In this document: piece after piece, positions 49,662 to 57,907 of the stretch | Layout of the letters: every line of letters starts with the position of its first letter | Position numbering within the stretch: the first letter of the stretch is position 1 | Source of the DNA: an uncultured Clostridia bacterium | GTDB taxonomy: Bacteria; Bacillota; Clostridia; Oscillospirales; Oscillospiraceae | Length of the DNA stretch: 64,000 nucleotides | Direction of reading: 5' to 3' | NCBI GenBank assembly: GCA_947165085.1 | Contig: CAMUZA010000004.1 | Location: forward strand, 1 to 64,000 | Notes under the pieces: generated by a model | What the model was told of the DNA's origin: nothing | The model's input: only the letters and a program-made list of their open reading frames with translations | Databases searched by the model: none | Position numbers and translations under genes: made by a program

Positions 49662-50441
49662 TTACGCAAATTTTGTGCAGTCGGCGTGGAGGGCGGACGG
49701 AATGACCTCGATCTCCGGGAACGCCGCGCGGAGCTTCGTGACGAGACAGGCGCAGACGGGATTCTCCGTTTCGAAGTGTCCCGCGTCGATCAGAGTCAGT
49801 CCCATTTCGCGCGCGTCTGCGAACTGGTGGTATTTCACGTCAGCGGTCACGAAGGTGTCACAGCCGAGCGCGTCCCTGACCGGCGTCAGCAGATCGCCGC
49901 ACGAGCCGCCGCCGACGGCGACGCGGCGCACGGGATTTCCGCCGTCCAAATAGCGCACGCCCTCACAGGCAAGCCGCTGCTTGACAAAGGGCAGGAATTC
50001 CGCCAGCGTCTGCTCCCCAACCTCGCCGTAGCGGATCAGATGGGGCGCGTCGCTGATATTCGGCATGACGCGGATATCCTTCAGTCCCAGCCGCTCCGCC
50101 AGAACGTCGTTGACCCCGCCGGGCGCGCAGTCCAGATTCGTGTGCATGGAGATGACGGCAAGTCCGTTTTCCAGATAGGCAAGCAGCCGCTTGCCCGTAA
50201 CCGTCGTGTCCGAGACTGTGTTCGTTCCGCCGTAGATCAGCGGATGGTGCGTCACGACCAGCTCGCAGCCGCAGGCTTTCGCCTCCTCGGCAACTTCCAG
50301 GGTCGCGTCCAGCGCGACGAGAACTTTCGTTACCGCGCGGTCGGAATGCCCGCACATCAGGCCGACGTTGTCCCATTCCATCTTGTAGCGCTCCGGCGCG
50401 ACGGCGAATAAGTAGTTCAGAATCTCATTTACGGCAGGCAT
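49662..50441 (-). CDS. Nif3-like dinuclear metal centre protein
   Basis: About 259 residues from ATG 50441 (MPAVNEILNYLF). GHSDRAVTKVLVALDATLEV, VTHHPLIYGG and SMHTNLDCAPGG provide the metal-binding His/Asp ligands of the NIF3 family (YqfO-like). It is the usual partner of TrmK in Firmicutes, and its start overlaps the trmK end by 17 bp. The molecular role is poorly defined, possibly GTP cyclohydrolase-like. Confidence 0.92.
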   Translation of the reverse strand: MPAVNEILNYLFAVAPERYKMEWDNVGLMCGHSDRAVTKVLVALDATLEVAEEAKACGCELVVTHHPLIYGGTNTVSDTTVTGKRLLAYLENGLAVISMHTNLDCAPGGVNDVLAERLGLKDIRVMPNISDAPHLIRYGEVGEQTLAEFLPFVKQRLACEGVRYLDGGNPVRRVAVGGGSCGDLLTPVRDALGCDTFVTADVKYHQFADAREMGLTLIDAGHFETENPVCACLVTKLRAAFPEIEVIPSALHADCTKFA

Positions 50442-51150
50442 CGTCCTGTCCCCTTTCTTCCAGTTCGCGGAGGATCGCCGCGATCTCTTCATAAGCCGCC
50501 TTGTAGTAGGCGAGCTTTCGTTTATCCTCTTCGGTCACGCCCTTTGCGATCCCCGCAAGCGTGTTTTCCAGGCTGCGCGCAATGCGCGAAAGATACGGCG
50601 CAAGGAGCGGATCATTGGATGAAAGCAGCGCGTCGGAGGCATACTGTCTGCCCGGCGATAGCGGCGTTCCGCCGCCGTAGCGCACCGTCATCACAGCGTA
50701 GAGAAAGCCGCCATCCTGCACGAGCCGTTCTTTCAGAATGGAAAAACCGCGCTCGCCCAGATACCGGCGCAGGTCGTTGCCGGAAGACTGCGGCTGCAGA
50801 ATCAGCGTGCAGTTTTCCCGTACCCACGGCGCTTCTTCGATGATCCGCGCGATCAGGTCGCCGCCCATACCGGCGCACACGACCGTGTCCACGGAAGCAG
50901 CCTTTACCGCCTTGAGTCCATCGGCGCGGGAAAAGCGCATCTTGTCCGCAACGCCGAAGCGGACGGCGTTCTGCATGGCTTTCTGGAGCGGCATTTCGCG
51001 CAGATCGCTCGCGTGGACGAAGGACGCTTTCCCGCTCTGCAAAAGATAAATGCCGAGATAGCCGTGGTCGCAGCCGACGTCCGCCACCTTCGCGCCCTGC
51101 GGCACTTCCTCGGCGCAGCAGAGCAATCGTTTACTGATTGGTAGTTTCAT
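50425..51150 (-). CDS. trmK: tRNA (adenine-22-N1)-methyltransferase TrmK
   Basis: About 241 residues from ATG 51150 (MKLPISKRLLCCAEEVPQG). The AdoMet-binding motif is KVADVGCDHGYLG and the catalytic-site region is VVCAGMGGDLI. It methylates A22 in tRNA. No obvious ribosome site precedes the start, which lies only 10 bp from the terminator of the upstream DUF1858 gene. The promoter is therefore unclear. Confidence 0.92.
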   Translation of the reverse strand: MKLPISKRLLCCAEEVPQGAKVADVGCDHGYLGIYLLQSGKASFVHASDLREMPLQKAMQNAVRFGVADKMRFSRADGLKAVKAASVDTVVCAGMGGDLIARIIEEAPWVRENCTLILQPQSSGNDLRRYLGERGFSILKERLVQDGGFLYAVMTVRYGGGTPLSPGRQYASDALLSSNDPLLAPYLSRIARSLENTLAGIAKGVTEEDKRKLAYYKAAYEEIAAILRELEERGQDDACRK

Positions 51151-51160
51151 ATTTTTTGCA

Positions 51161-51185
51161 AAAAGGGAGGCGCGCGCCTCCCTTT
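51161..51185 (-). terminator. Terminator of the DUF1858 gene
   Basis: GGGAGGCGC/GCGCCTCCC perfect hairpin, followed on the minus strand by TTTTTGC. Confidence 0.75.
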
Positions 51186-51187
51186 CC

Positions 51188-51406
51188 TCACTTGTTCGCT
51201 TCGTTCGCTTCGATGAAGCGGTTGACCTGCGCAAGGAACGCATCGGCGTCTACGCCGTGCACCATGCAGGCTTCCTCAACGGTCTCGCCGCGGGACGCCG
51301 GGCAGCCCAGGCAGTGCATACCGATCGCCATAAACAGAGGAGCGGTCTCCGGCGCGATGTCCAGCACGTCGCCGATGATGGTGGTCTTTTCGATTTTCGT
51401 TGCCAT
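51188..51406 (-). CDS. DUF1858-domain protein
   Basis: 72 residues. TTIIGDVLDIAPETAPLFM followed by GMHCLGCPASRGETVEEA is the typical DUF1858 pattern, with two Cys that may bind metal or an iron-sulphur cluster. GGAGG precedes the start. Common in anaerobes; function unknown. Confidence 0.93.
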   Translation of the reverse strand: MATKIEKTTIIGDVLDIAPETAPLFMAIGMHCLGCPASRGETVEEACMVHGVDADAFLAQVNRFIEANEANK

Positions 51407-51437
51407 GTGTATTACCTCCTATGACATGATCGGCTAT

Positions 51438-51466
51438 ATTATACCCGACCGATTCGCAAAAATCAA
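51438..51466 (-). promoter_or_regulatory. Promoter of the DUF1858 gene
   Basis: Minus strand TTGATT (51461-51466), 17 bp, TATAAT (51438-51443). Confidence 0.7.
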
Positions 51467-51488
51467 CCGCTATCGTGCAAAAGCGACC

Positions 51489-51516
51489 TTGATTTTCCGT
51501 CAGAGGGTGGTATGAT
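51489..51516 (+). promoter_or_regulatory. Promoter of the D-aminoacylase gene
   Basis: TTGATT (51489-51494), 16 bp, TATGAT (51511-51516); the leader to the ATG at 51537 is very short. Confidence 0.6.
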
Positions 51517-51536
51517 AGCAAGAGGAAGTGATTTAT

Positions 51537-53111
51537 ATGTTTGATACGCTGATTCGCGGCGGAACGATCATCGACGGCAGCGGCGGCGCGCCGTATCGCG
51601 CCGACGTCGCCCTAATGGACGGAAGAATCGCCGCGATCGGTCACAATCTGGGCGAAGCCGCGCAGACGATCGACGCAGGCGGCTTTTGCGTCACGCCCGG
51701 CTTCATCGACATCCATCGCCACGGCGACGCGGAGGTCTTCCGTCCCGGCTTCGGAAAAGCGGAACTGCGGCAGGGTCTGACGACCATCCTCAACGGCGCG
51801 TGCGGCGTCTCTCTCGTCCCCTTCGGCGAGCGGCACAGGGAAGAACTGCTGCACTACTTAGAGCCGATCACCGGCAAGCTCGATCCCGCGATCCCCACCG
51901 AATCCCTCGGCGCGTACCTCAACGCGCTGCGCAAGGTGAAGCTGCCGCTGAACGTCGGCATGATGCTCGGCGCAGGCACCGTGCGGGCAGACCTCTTCGG
52001 CTACGGCGAGGAGGAACCCGCCGATATGCGCCAACTGCACAGGCAACTCGAGCGCGGCATCGCGGACGGCGCATACGGCATTTCCCTCGGACTCGGCTAC
52101 GCGCCGGAGTGCTTCTACACGACGGACGGGCTCATCCGCGCCCTGCAGCCGCTAAAGGACGGCGATATTCCGATCACCGTCCACATGCGCCATGAGGGCG
52201 ACGGCGTCTGCGACAGCGTGGAAGAGATGATCGCCGTCGCCAAGGCGCTGCGCTGCCCCATGCACATCAGCCACCTGAAGGCGATGGGCAAGCGGAACTG
52301 GCATGTAAAGATCCCGCGTGCGCTGGAATTGATGGAGCGAGCGCGCGCTGACGGCGTGGATATCTCCTGCGACGTCTATCTCTACGACGCGGGCTCGACC
52401 CAGCTTCTGCACCTGCTGCCGCCGGACTTCCTCAGGGGCGGCGTGGACGCGATCTGCGCGCGCCTGCGCGACAAGAATCAGCGCGAAATCCTCCGCGAGG
52501 CGATCGCGCACCGGCATGATTTTGATAATATCGCGCAGATGGTCGGCTGGGACAATATCATGCTCTCCGCGCTCAACCTGCCGGAGTATCAGCATTTGAT
52601 CGGCAAGACCGTTGCCGAGGCGGCGGAGCTGCTGCACCTCGATCCGGTGGACTGCCTGTGTCAGCTCCTTGCGGACGAGCGCTGCGCCGTGACAATGATT
52701 GACCGCATGGCGTGCGAGGACGACATCTGCACGATCCTGCACGACGACTATTCGAGCGTGATTTCCGATTCAACCTATCCCACCTCCGGCATGCCGCACC
52801 CGCGCGTCTATGGCTCGTACGTGCGCGTTTTTGAGCGGTTTGTCCTCGAAAAGAAGACAATCGACCTGCCGACGGCGGTACGGAAGATCACTTCCCTGCC
52901 CGCCGAGGCGATGCGGATCAAAAACAAAGGGCTTTTGCGCGTCGGCATGGACGCGGATATCAATATCTTCAAACCGGAGCTACTGCGCGAGCGCGCGACC
53001 TACCTCGACCCGCGGCAGGAAAGCGAGGGCATGGACACCGTCCTCGTCGGCGGCAAGCCCGCCATCCTCCACGGCGCATGGACGGACGCCGGCGCAGGAC
53101 AAGCGATATAA
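51537..53111 (+). CDS. N-acyl-D-amino-acid deacylase (amidohydrolase)
   Basis: About 524 residues from ATG 51537 (MFDTLIRGGTIIDGSGG), with AGAGGAAG upstream. Metal-dependent amidohydrolase: VTPGFIDIHRHGDAEVF (HxH), HMRHEGDGVCDSVEEM and HISHLKAMG (metal ligands), and a Cys near NGACGVSL that is typical of D-aminoacylases. It releases D-amino acids from N-acyl forms, probably in D-amino acid or peptidoglycan turnover. Monocistronic. Confidence 0.9.
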   Translation: MFDTLIRGGTIIDGSGGAPYRADVALMDGRIAAIGHNLGEAAQTIDAGGFCVTPGFIDIHRHGDAEVFRPGFGKAELRQGLTTILNGACGVSLVPFGERHREELLHYLEPITGKLDPAIPTESLGAYLNALRKVKLPLNVGMMLGAGTVRADLFGYGEEEPADMRQLHRQLERGIADGAYGISLGLGYAPECFYTTDGLIRALQPLKDGDIPITVHMRHEGDGVCDSVEEMIAVAKALRCPMHISHLKAMGKRNWHVKIPRALELMERARADGVDISCDVYLYDAGSTQLLHLLPPDFLRGGVDAICARLRDKNQREILREAIAHRHDFDNIAQMVGWDNIMLSALNLPEYQHLIGKTVAEAAELLHLDPVDCLCQLLADERCAVTMIDRMACEDDICTILHDDYSSVISDSTYPTSGMPHPRVYGSYVRVFERFVLEKKTIDLPTAVRKITSLPAEAMRIKNKGLLRVGMDADINIFKPELLRERATYLDPRQESEGMDTVLVGGKPAILHGAWTDAGAGQAI

Positions 53112-53270
53112 ACGGCAGGACCTCCGCAACATCGGAGATCCTGCCGCATTTTATAACGCGCAACGTCTTGCTGCACAGAGGCACGAATTGCTAATTCTTC
53201 CCGCTGTCGGCTCCCTTTCCTTCACAGTTTCCGCTCGCGGCGCAACCTGTAAAAGTGTCCCGCATCGATA

Positions 53271-53316
53271 CGGACAGATTGCCACGACCAGTGTGCGCAC
53301 TGGTCTCGCAATGACA
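53271..53316 (-). repeat. TGTCATTGCGAG repeat (copy 2)
   Basis: Read on the minus strand: TGTCATTGCGAG, a variable perfect stem (ACCAGTG...CACTGGT), then CGTGGCAATCTGTCCG. Confidence 0.85.
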
Positions 53317-53374
53317 GAATCAAGCAATTTCCCGTGTGATTTGCGTTTGTTCCATAAGGAAAACCGAACAGTTT

Positions 53375-53417
53375 TGTCATTGCGAGGCTGACGAAGTCAG
53401 CCGTGGCAATCTGTCCG
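53375..53417 (+). repeat. TGTCATTGCGAG repeat (copy 3)
   Basis: TGTCATTGCGAG, a different perfect stem (GGCTGAC-GAA-GTCAGCC), then CGTGGCAATCTGTCCG; opposite orientation to copy 2. Confidence 0.85.
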
Positions 53418-53576
53418 TCGCAGGGTCGTTATGCAGTTTCAGGCAAACGAACAGGGAGCAGATCCGCTCTGCTCCCTGTTGCTGCATACGTAAACCATGC
53501 GAGCGCTTTTTTCTCTGTGCAAGGAGATGGCTGCAGGCCCGCAGAGGGCGATCCTGCTCCGTCTGTCGCCGTCCGG

Positions 53577-54500
53577 TTATTTAGCTGCGACGACGATCAT
53601 TACGACACCGGCGATTATGGCGAGTGCAATCAGCGCAAGGCCGATGAAGCAGCCGATATGCTGCGATTTTTGCGATTTCTGCAGTCTCTGGATCTCCGCC
53701 TCCGCATCCGGCACAGCGTGCGCGGGATCGAATGCCTTGACTTCCTGGCAAATCTTCGCGATCTCCTGATAAGCCGCGATCCGGTCGGCGTAGAATTCCG
53801 TCGTTTGATCCGCATAGATGCGAAGATGCCGGATCGCGAGATCGTAAAGCTGCAGCGCCCTTTCCTTGTTTCCCGCGGTCAGCTTTTTCGCTATATTTTT
53901 CAGCGTGATCGCGAACTCTTTGTTGAAAGCGCGGAACAGCTTGATCGTCTCGTCCTTGTTGTCGCTCGTGCTCTTGATGCCGCCTTCCACTTTCGTCGTC
54001 GTCGTAAAAACAAAGCTGCTGCCGATCATCGCGATCACGTCGCTGCTCATTTTTTCGACGATGGGATAGAGCTCCTCCGTTTTCGACGCGTCGAAATTGT
54101 CGTCCAGGATGGAAACGCTTTTTATCAGGGAATTGAACACGGTCTGACGGCGGAAGATGTCTTCGCCGATCAGCGAATTCTTTGCCTTTGCGTAAGCGCT
54201 GTAAAAGATCGCTTCAATATTGGCAGGCTCATTTTGCTCTACCATATTGTAGTATTTTTCCGTCTCGTCCCAGTCCTCTTTCTTCATGGCGCGGCGGGCG
54301 TTTTCCAGGAACTTTTCGATCTGGCTGCTGTTGTCCACTTTGACCGTGCTGCCGGAAACGTCGACTTTCCCTTCGACTTCTTTCATCAGGCTCTTCGCGT
54401 CTTCGGGGGTGTACTTCGTGCCGCAGGACTGGCAGACGTACATTCCGTCCTGCTTCACGATATCGTGGCTGGAACACATTTCACATACGAGCGCTTTCAA
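53577..54500 (-). CDS. Zinc-ribbon protein with helical repeat domain and C-terminal membrane helix
   Basis: 307 residues. The N-terminal zinc ribbon (LVCEMCSSHD...YVCQSCGTKY, two CxxC knuckles) is followed by a short DUF-like stretch, a TPR-like helical region (ARRAMKKEDWDETEKYYNMV) and a C-terminal membrane helix (CFIGLALIALAIIAGVVMIV). Proteins of this design are common in Firmicutes genomes and uncharacterised. It is divergent from an XRE regulator, and its promoter overlaps that regulator's putative operator. Confidence 0.8.
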   Translation of the reverse strand: MKALVCEMCSSHDIVKQDGMYVCQSCGTKYTPEDAKSLMKEVEGKVDVSGSTVKVDNSSQIEKFLENARRAMKKEDWDETEKYYNMVEQNEPANIEAIFYSAYAKAKNSLIGEDIFRRQTVFNSLIKSVSILDDNFDASKTEELYPIVEKMSSDVIAMIGSSFVFTTTTKVEGGIKSTSDNKDETIKLFRAFNKEFAITLKNIAKKLTAGNKERALQLYDLAIRHLRIYADQTTEFYADRIAAYQEIAKICQEVKAFDPAHAVPDAEAEIQRLQKSQKSQHIGCFIGLALIALAIIAGVVMIVVAAK

Positions 54501-54594
54501 TTCTCTATCCTCCCATAATATATAGTACGCACTTCCCTTTTGCCTCTGTCTTTTGCCTCTTTTTCAGCCGTCCGAGATTGCGCCTTATAATTCG

Positions 54595-54623
54595 ATTGTA
54601 CTCAGGATTTGAGTAATTGTCAA
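54595..54623 (-). promoter_or_regulatory. Promoter of the zinc-ribbon gene
   Basis: Minus strand TTGACA (54618-54623), 17 bp, TACAAT (54595-54600). The spacer is exactly occupied by the left operator palindrome. Confidence 0.75.
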
Positions 54624-54639
54624 TACTCAAATCCTGAGT
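54600..54639. promoter_or_regulatory. Double operator ACTCAGGATTTGAGT / ACTCAAATCCTGAGT
   Basis: Two 15-bp sites that are exact reverse complements of each other, and each internally palindromic (CTCA-N5-TGAG). They lie 10 bp apart between the divergent XRE and zinc-ribbon genes. Likely binding sites of the XRE protein. Confidence 0.7.
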
Positions 54640-54674
54640 GTGCTATCTTGGCACTATACAGGGAGGCGGGGCGG

Positions 54675-54908
54675 ATGGACTATCGGACACGGATGCGGAG
54701 CTTGCGGGAGGACCGCGATCTGACGCAGGCGCAGGTCGGGAAGCTCCTGAACAAATCGCAGCAGGGCTACAACCACATAGAGTCCGGCCGCGCGGAATTG
54801 AAGATCGAAGACTTGATCAAGCTCTGCGACTTTTACAATGTTTCTGCCGACTACCTGATCGGAAGAACGGATCAAGCCAAATCGCAGAGCGACAGAAAAC
54901 GCCCTTGA
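54675..54908 (+). CDS. XRE-family transcriptional regulator
   Basis: 77 residues from ATG 54675 (MDYRTRMRSLRED), with GGGAGG upstream. A single HTH_3 domain (DLTQAQVGKLLNKSQQGYNH, IESGRAELKIEDLIKL) with SADYLIGRTD at the end, of the SinR/phage Cro-C1 type. It probably represses itself and the divergent zinc-ribbon gene through the double palindrome between them. Confidence 0.92.
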   Translation: MDYRTRMRSLREDRDLTQAQVGKLLNKSQQGYNHIESGRAELKIEDLIKLCDFYNVSADYLIGRTDQAKSQSDRKRP

Positions 54909-54930
54909 AGAACGAAATCTTCAAGGGCGT
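54899..54930. terminator. Terminator between XRE gene and phosphoribosyltransferase gene
   Basis: Perfect stem GCCCTTGAAG/CTTCAAGGGC with flanking A and T tracts. Confidence 0.7.
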
Positions 54931-54941
54931 TGTTGTTGAGA

Positions 54942-55571
54942 TCACAGCGACGAATAGCCGAAGCTGTTGACCAGCGCGTCGAGACGGCGGCCGGCCTTGC
55001 AGTAGGGGCAGTCACGGTAGTCGTAGCTCTCGTAGCCGGGCAGGTCGTTCACATCGTAGACCGAATGCACCGGCAGACCGGCGGCAGTGGACACCGCGCT
55101 GTACAGGCTCGCGACGCCCGCTACGGCGCCGCCGTAGTAGCCGATCGCCTCGATGGAACGGTTGGCGGTGAAGCCCGTGGTCACGCTCGCCATCAGCACC
55201 AGCACCCGCTTGTTGCGAATCAGCGAGACGACGTTATCACGGAAGATGATCTGGCTGTTGGCGTTGTATTCCGGCTCGAGGACATAGATCGTTTTCCCGC
55301 TGTTGACGCCGCGCCCCTGCAAGGTGAGCTCCTCGCCCAGGCAGGTGCCGATGACCGCCGTGCCGTCAAGGCAGAGCACGGTATCGACCGCCTCCGTCAG
55401 GTAGTGCTTCGCGAGCTGCCGCGCGACGTCCTTCGCCTCGCTCAGCCGTGTCTTCTGGAAGGATATGTCAATGTAGTAATTGATATGGCTGTGGTTGGTC
55501 GCAAAGTGTCCTCTGGCGACACGGAACGGGACGTTTCCTCGCCGAACGGGCAGTTCTTCAATCTCGATCAT
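54942..55571 (-). CDS. Phosphoribosyltransferase-like protein with altered PRPP motif
   Basis: 209 residues related to orotate phosphoribosyltransferases, with FATNHSHINYYIDI near residue 25 and the PRPP loop region near 125-145. The loop reads VLVLMASVTTGFTAN; the pair of acidic residues normally just before the TTG segment (as in VVDDVxTTG) is replaced by Met-Ala, so PRPP chemistry is doubtful. A C-terminal DCPYCKAG adds a CxxC. It may be a regulatory or nucleotide-sensing relative. Single gene. Confidence 0.7.
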   Translation of the reverse strand: MIEIEELPVRRGNVPFRVARGHFATNHSHINYYIDISFQKTRLSEAKDVARQLAKHYLTEAVDTVLCLDGTAVIGTCLGEELTLQGRGVNSGKTIYVLEPEYNANSQIIFRDNVVSLIRNKRVLVLMASVTTGFTANRSIEAIGYYGGAVAGVASLYSAVSTAAGLPVHSVYDVNDLPGYESYDYRDCPYCKAGRRLDALVNSFGYSSL

Positions 55572-55607
55572 CTCAGAGTCCTCCTATGGAATGATTTTGT
55601 AGTTTTA

Positions 55608-55636
55608 GTTTAACCACAAATGCCAAAAGATGTCAA
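55608..55636 (-). promoter_or_regulatory. Probable promoter of the phosphoribosyltransferase-like gene
   Basis: Minus strand TTGACA (55631-55636), 17 bp, TTAAAC (55608-55613); the -10 box is weak. Confidence 0.45.
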
Positions 55637-55739
55637 GGCGTTTCGGCGTTTTTTCTTGCGGCCGCCGCAATTTACGACCCATAACCGTCTGAATCGCTTC
55701 GCGTGTGGGATGAGCTCCCCCGTTTTACACCGCAAAAAT

Positions 55740-55770
55740 GAAAGCACCGTGCTCGCAAAGAGTACGGTGC
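55740..55770 (-). terminator. Terminator of tRNA-Thr
   Basis: GCACCGTACTC hairpin with its partner (one mismatch), followed on the minus strand by TTTCATTTTTG, a few bases past the tRNA 3' end. Confidence 0.75.
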
Positions 55771-55775
55771 ATTTC

Positions 55776-55851
<76 letters not shown>

Positions 55852-56030
55852 ATTTTAGACAGCTTTGACATTATAACAATCTTTTCACTTACTGTCAACT
55901 GTTTTTTTCAGATATGTCGACTTTTTTTCGCAGCGTCCTGATTTTTCGGAAAAACGGAAGCCGTTGGCTTTTCTTTTTCAGGGACGTATGATATAGTGAT
56001 TCTATTCTTATGATTGTTGTGGGGCGCGAT
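55852..56030. other. AT-rich intergenic region upstream of tRNA-Thr
   Basis: No gene. With the remnant at 56031 and the short spacer to 56230 it makes a 380-bp stretch without an intact gene; the tRNA promoter should lie in its left part. Confidence 0.4.
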
Positions 56031-56186
56031 ATGACAGGAAAACTGTTCATCCAGGCAATCGGAAAATACTGGCGCTCATCGCCGCGCGGCTGTATGAAGA
56101 ACAAAAAATCGGCGATGATCTCCTGCAGCAGCGGCTTCCGTCCGGTGAGTTTCCTGCTCGAAGCGTTGGAGGAAAATGCCGAATGA
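56031..56186 (+). pseudogene. Possible remnant of an isoprenylcysteine-methyltransferase-like gene
   Basis: A 51-codon frame starting MTGKLFIQAIGKYW resembles the N-terminus of ICMT-family membrane methyltransferases (MTGKLF.QA..K), but then turns into sequence unlike the family. Another frame through the same bases reads ILALIAARLYEEQKIGDD, which could be a C-terminal piece. An internal deletion with frameshift would explain this. No intact membrane domain remains. Weak evidence. Confidence 0.3.
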
Positions 56187-56230
56187 ACGCAGCGTATCAA
56201 TCGCTATGACAGCGAGAAAGGAGCGATTTC

Positions 56231-57382
56231 ATGGGCCTGTTTTTTGATAACGTCCACATCCGCAAAAATGACAAATACAATACGGAAGCCCTAAAAAGCG
56301 AGCTCATACGACAGTTATCGGAGCAAGGCTTTGTCCCTCTGCCGCACGAAGGCGAGGAAAGCGTCTGCGTGGCGATCTGCGAGCCGCCGCACAGCGACTG
56401 GGTATCCGTCGCGTCGGATACGTTTCAATTCAGTGTGGAAGAAGCGATGAAAAAGACGGCGGTGCATTTTTCACAGCGGTTTGACACGGATGTTCTCTGT
56501 GCCGCCTGCTTCGATTCGGACTTTCTGCAGCTGCTTCTTCTGCCCGCCGGCGACGCAGCAGACGGCTGGATCAACATCGGACGATCCGAGGAGATTCCGC
56601 ACCGCAGAAGGACGAAGCTCTCCCCTTGGGGCAAGCTCGTCGGAGACATGCCCCGCCTGAAGGAGATCGTCAGAACGGAACACGTCTTTGCAGAGGAGGC
56701 GTTCGCGCAGATTGCGGAGCTGATCCGCATGGAGCCGGCGCAGGCGACGCTGGAAGTCGGGGCGTCCGACCTTCTCCCGGCGGGGCAAATCACCCGCCTG
56801 TTCTTTGCCGCACCGCCGGGAACGGTCCGGCCGCCGCGCTTTGTTATCCCGCTCTACGGCGGAATGCCATGCCGGATCGAAAAATCCAGCGTCGTCTCCG
56901 TATACAACACCGGCGGAAAATCGAAGGGGCTTGGCGTCATGTTTATCGGGGACTGCGTCGATCAGGGGGAAATCGCCTTTGAGGACGTGAAGCTGCAGCT
57001 TCGCAGGAAGAAAGCGTGGGAATTCGTCCCGATCGAGCTGAAAAAAGCAGATCGGGGCGATGGAAAAACGTGCTGGTATTGGGTCGATCCCTCGTTTCCG
57101 ATCCCGCCTGCGGTCAACGAGAACATTCCGCTCAGAAAACGGCTGCTGCTCGCCTTCGAGCGGGGGATCGGCGTGAGATTCACCCCCGTCGGCAACCCGC
57201 GAAAAGTCTTGGATATCACGGTGGTCGTCTATCCGCTCGAAAACCCGAGTGGGCAGGTCTCATGGTGCGTTTACACCTACTACGGCACGAAACGCCGGTA
57301 CATTGAAAAGCACAACGCGATGATAGGCGACGAGCAGAAAGAACTCTTCTGGCTCGACCCGGACGCTTACGATCTGGACTGA
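56231..57382 (+). CDS. Hypothetical protein, 383 residues
   Basis: Starts MGLFFDNVHIRKND with AAAGGAG upstream. Mixed alpha/beta soluble protein without signal peptide or membrane helices. The N-terminal ~150 residues (DNVHIRKNDKYNTEALKSEL) and the central part with RPPRFVIPLYGGMPCRIEKS are not recognised. The C-terminal segment reads WCVYTYYGTKRRYIEK. It forms an apparent pair with the small membrane protein gene 25 bp downstream. Function unknown. Confidence 0.75.
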   Translation: MGLFFDNVHIRKNDKYNTEALKSELIRQLSEQGFVPLPHEGEESVCVAICEPPHSDWVSVASDTFQFSVEEAMKKTAVHFSQRFDTDVLCAACFDSDFLQLLLLPAGDAADGWINIGRSEEIPHRRRTKLSPWGKLVGDMPRLKEIVRTEHVFAEEAFAQIAELIRMEPAQATLEVGASDLLPAGQITRLFFAAPPGTVRPPRFVIPLYGGMPCRIEKSSVVSVYNTGGKSKGLGVMFIGDCVDQGEIAFEDVKLQLRRKKAWEFVPIELKKADRGDGKTCWYWVDPSFPIPPAVNENIPLRKRLLLAFERGIGVRFTPVGNPRKVLDITVVVYPLENPSGQVSWCVYTYYGTKRRYIEKHNAMIGDEQKELFWLDPDAYDLD

Positions 57383-57407
57383 TCCAGAATCAAATCGGAG
57401 GATACAA

Positions 57408-57875
57408 ATGCATTTCGGCTTTTCCTACGTCGGGCTGATCTTTCTAGTGATGCTGTTCGTGCCGAACGCGCTTTGGACAAAATTTCAGCCGAAGGATTAC
57501 GACAAATATGCGAAGAACGAAAACAGACTTCTGCTTGCTCTGGAGCGGATCGGCGAAGTCAGCGTGACCGCCTTGGTGCTGATCTTCCGCGATTTTAACG
57601 TGCGGCTCGAGCCGTGGCTTGCGTGGCTGATCGCCGCATTCGCGCTGATGCTTCTGTATGAGGTCTTCTGGGGGCGGTATTTCCGCAGCGAGAAGACCAT
57701 GCGGGACTTCTACGGCAGTCTGCTCGGTATTCCCGTTCCCGGCGCGACGCTTCCGGTGATCGCGGTGCTGCTTCTCGCCGTCTACGGCGGAAATCCGTTT
57801 CTGTTTGCGGCGGGAATCGTCCTCGGCGTCGGACATATCGGCATCCACCTCGGGCATAAACGGGAATGCGCATAA
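57408..57875 (+). CDS. Small integral membrane protein
   Basis: 155 residues with about four membrane helices (7-22, 45-60, 68-88, 110-150). The beginning FVPNALWTKFQPKDYDKYAK and a HIGIHLGHKRECA end are distinctive; I recognise a conserved uncharacterised Firmicutes membrane family but no function. GGAGG precedes the start. It is likely co-transcribed with the upstream hypothetical gene. Confidence 0.78.
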   Translation: MHFGFSYVGLIFLVMLFVPNALWTKFQPKDYDKYAKNENRLLLALERIGEVSVTALVLIFRDFNVRLEPWLAWLIAAFALMLLYEVFWGRYFRSEKTMRDFYGSLLGIPVPGATLPVIAVLLLAVYGGNPFLFAAGIVLGVGHIGIHLGHKRECA

Positions 57876-57907
57876 GAAAAACCGCTGCGTTTGCAGCGGT
57901 TTTTCTT
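57874..57907. terminator. Bidirectional terminator
   Basis: Perfect stem AAGAAAAACCGCTGC with its complement, GTTT loop, between converging genes. Confidence 0.9.

Larger units (their letters stand above)
53112..53576. other. Intergenic region with inverted repeats, no gene
   Basis: Begins with a terminator-like hairpin (GGCAGGACCTCCG with its partner, about 53113-53142). It contains two repeat copies in opposite orientation (53271-53316 and 53375-53417). Short ORFs crossing it have no ribosome site or family likeness. Confidence 0.6.
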
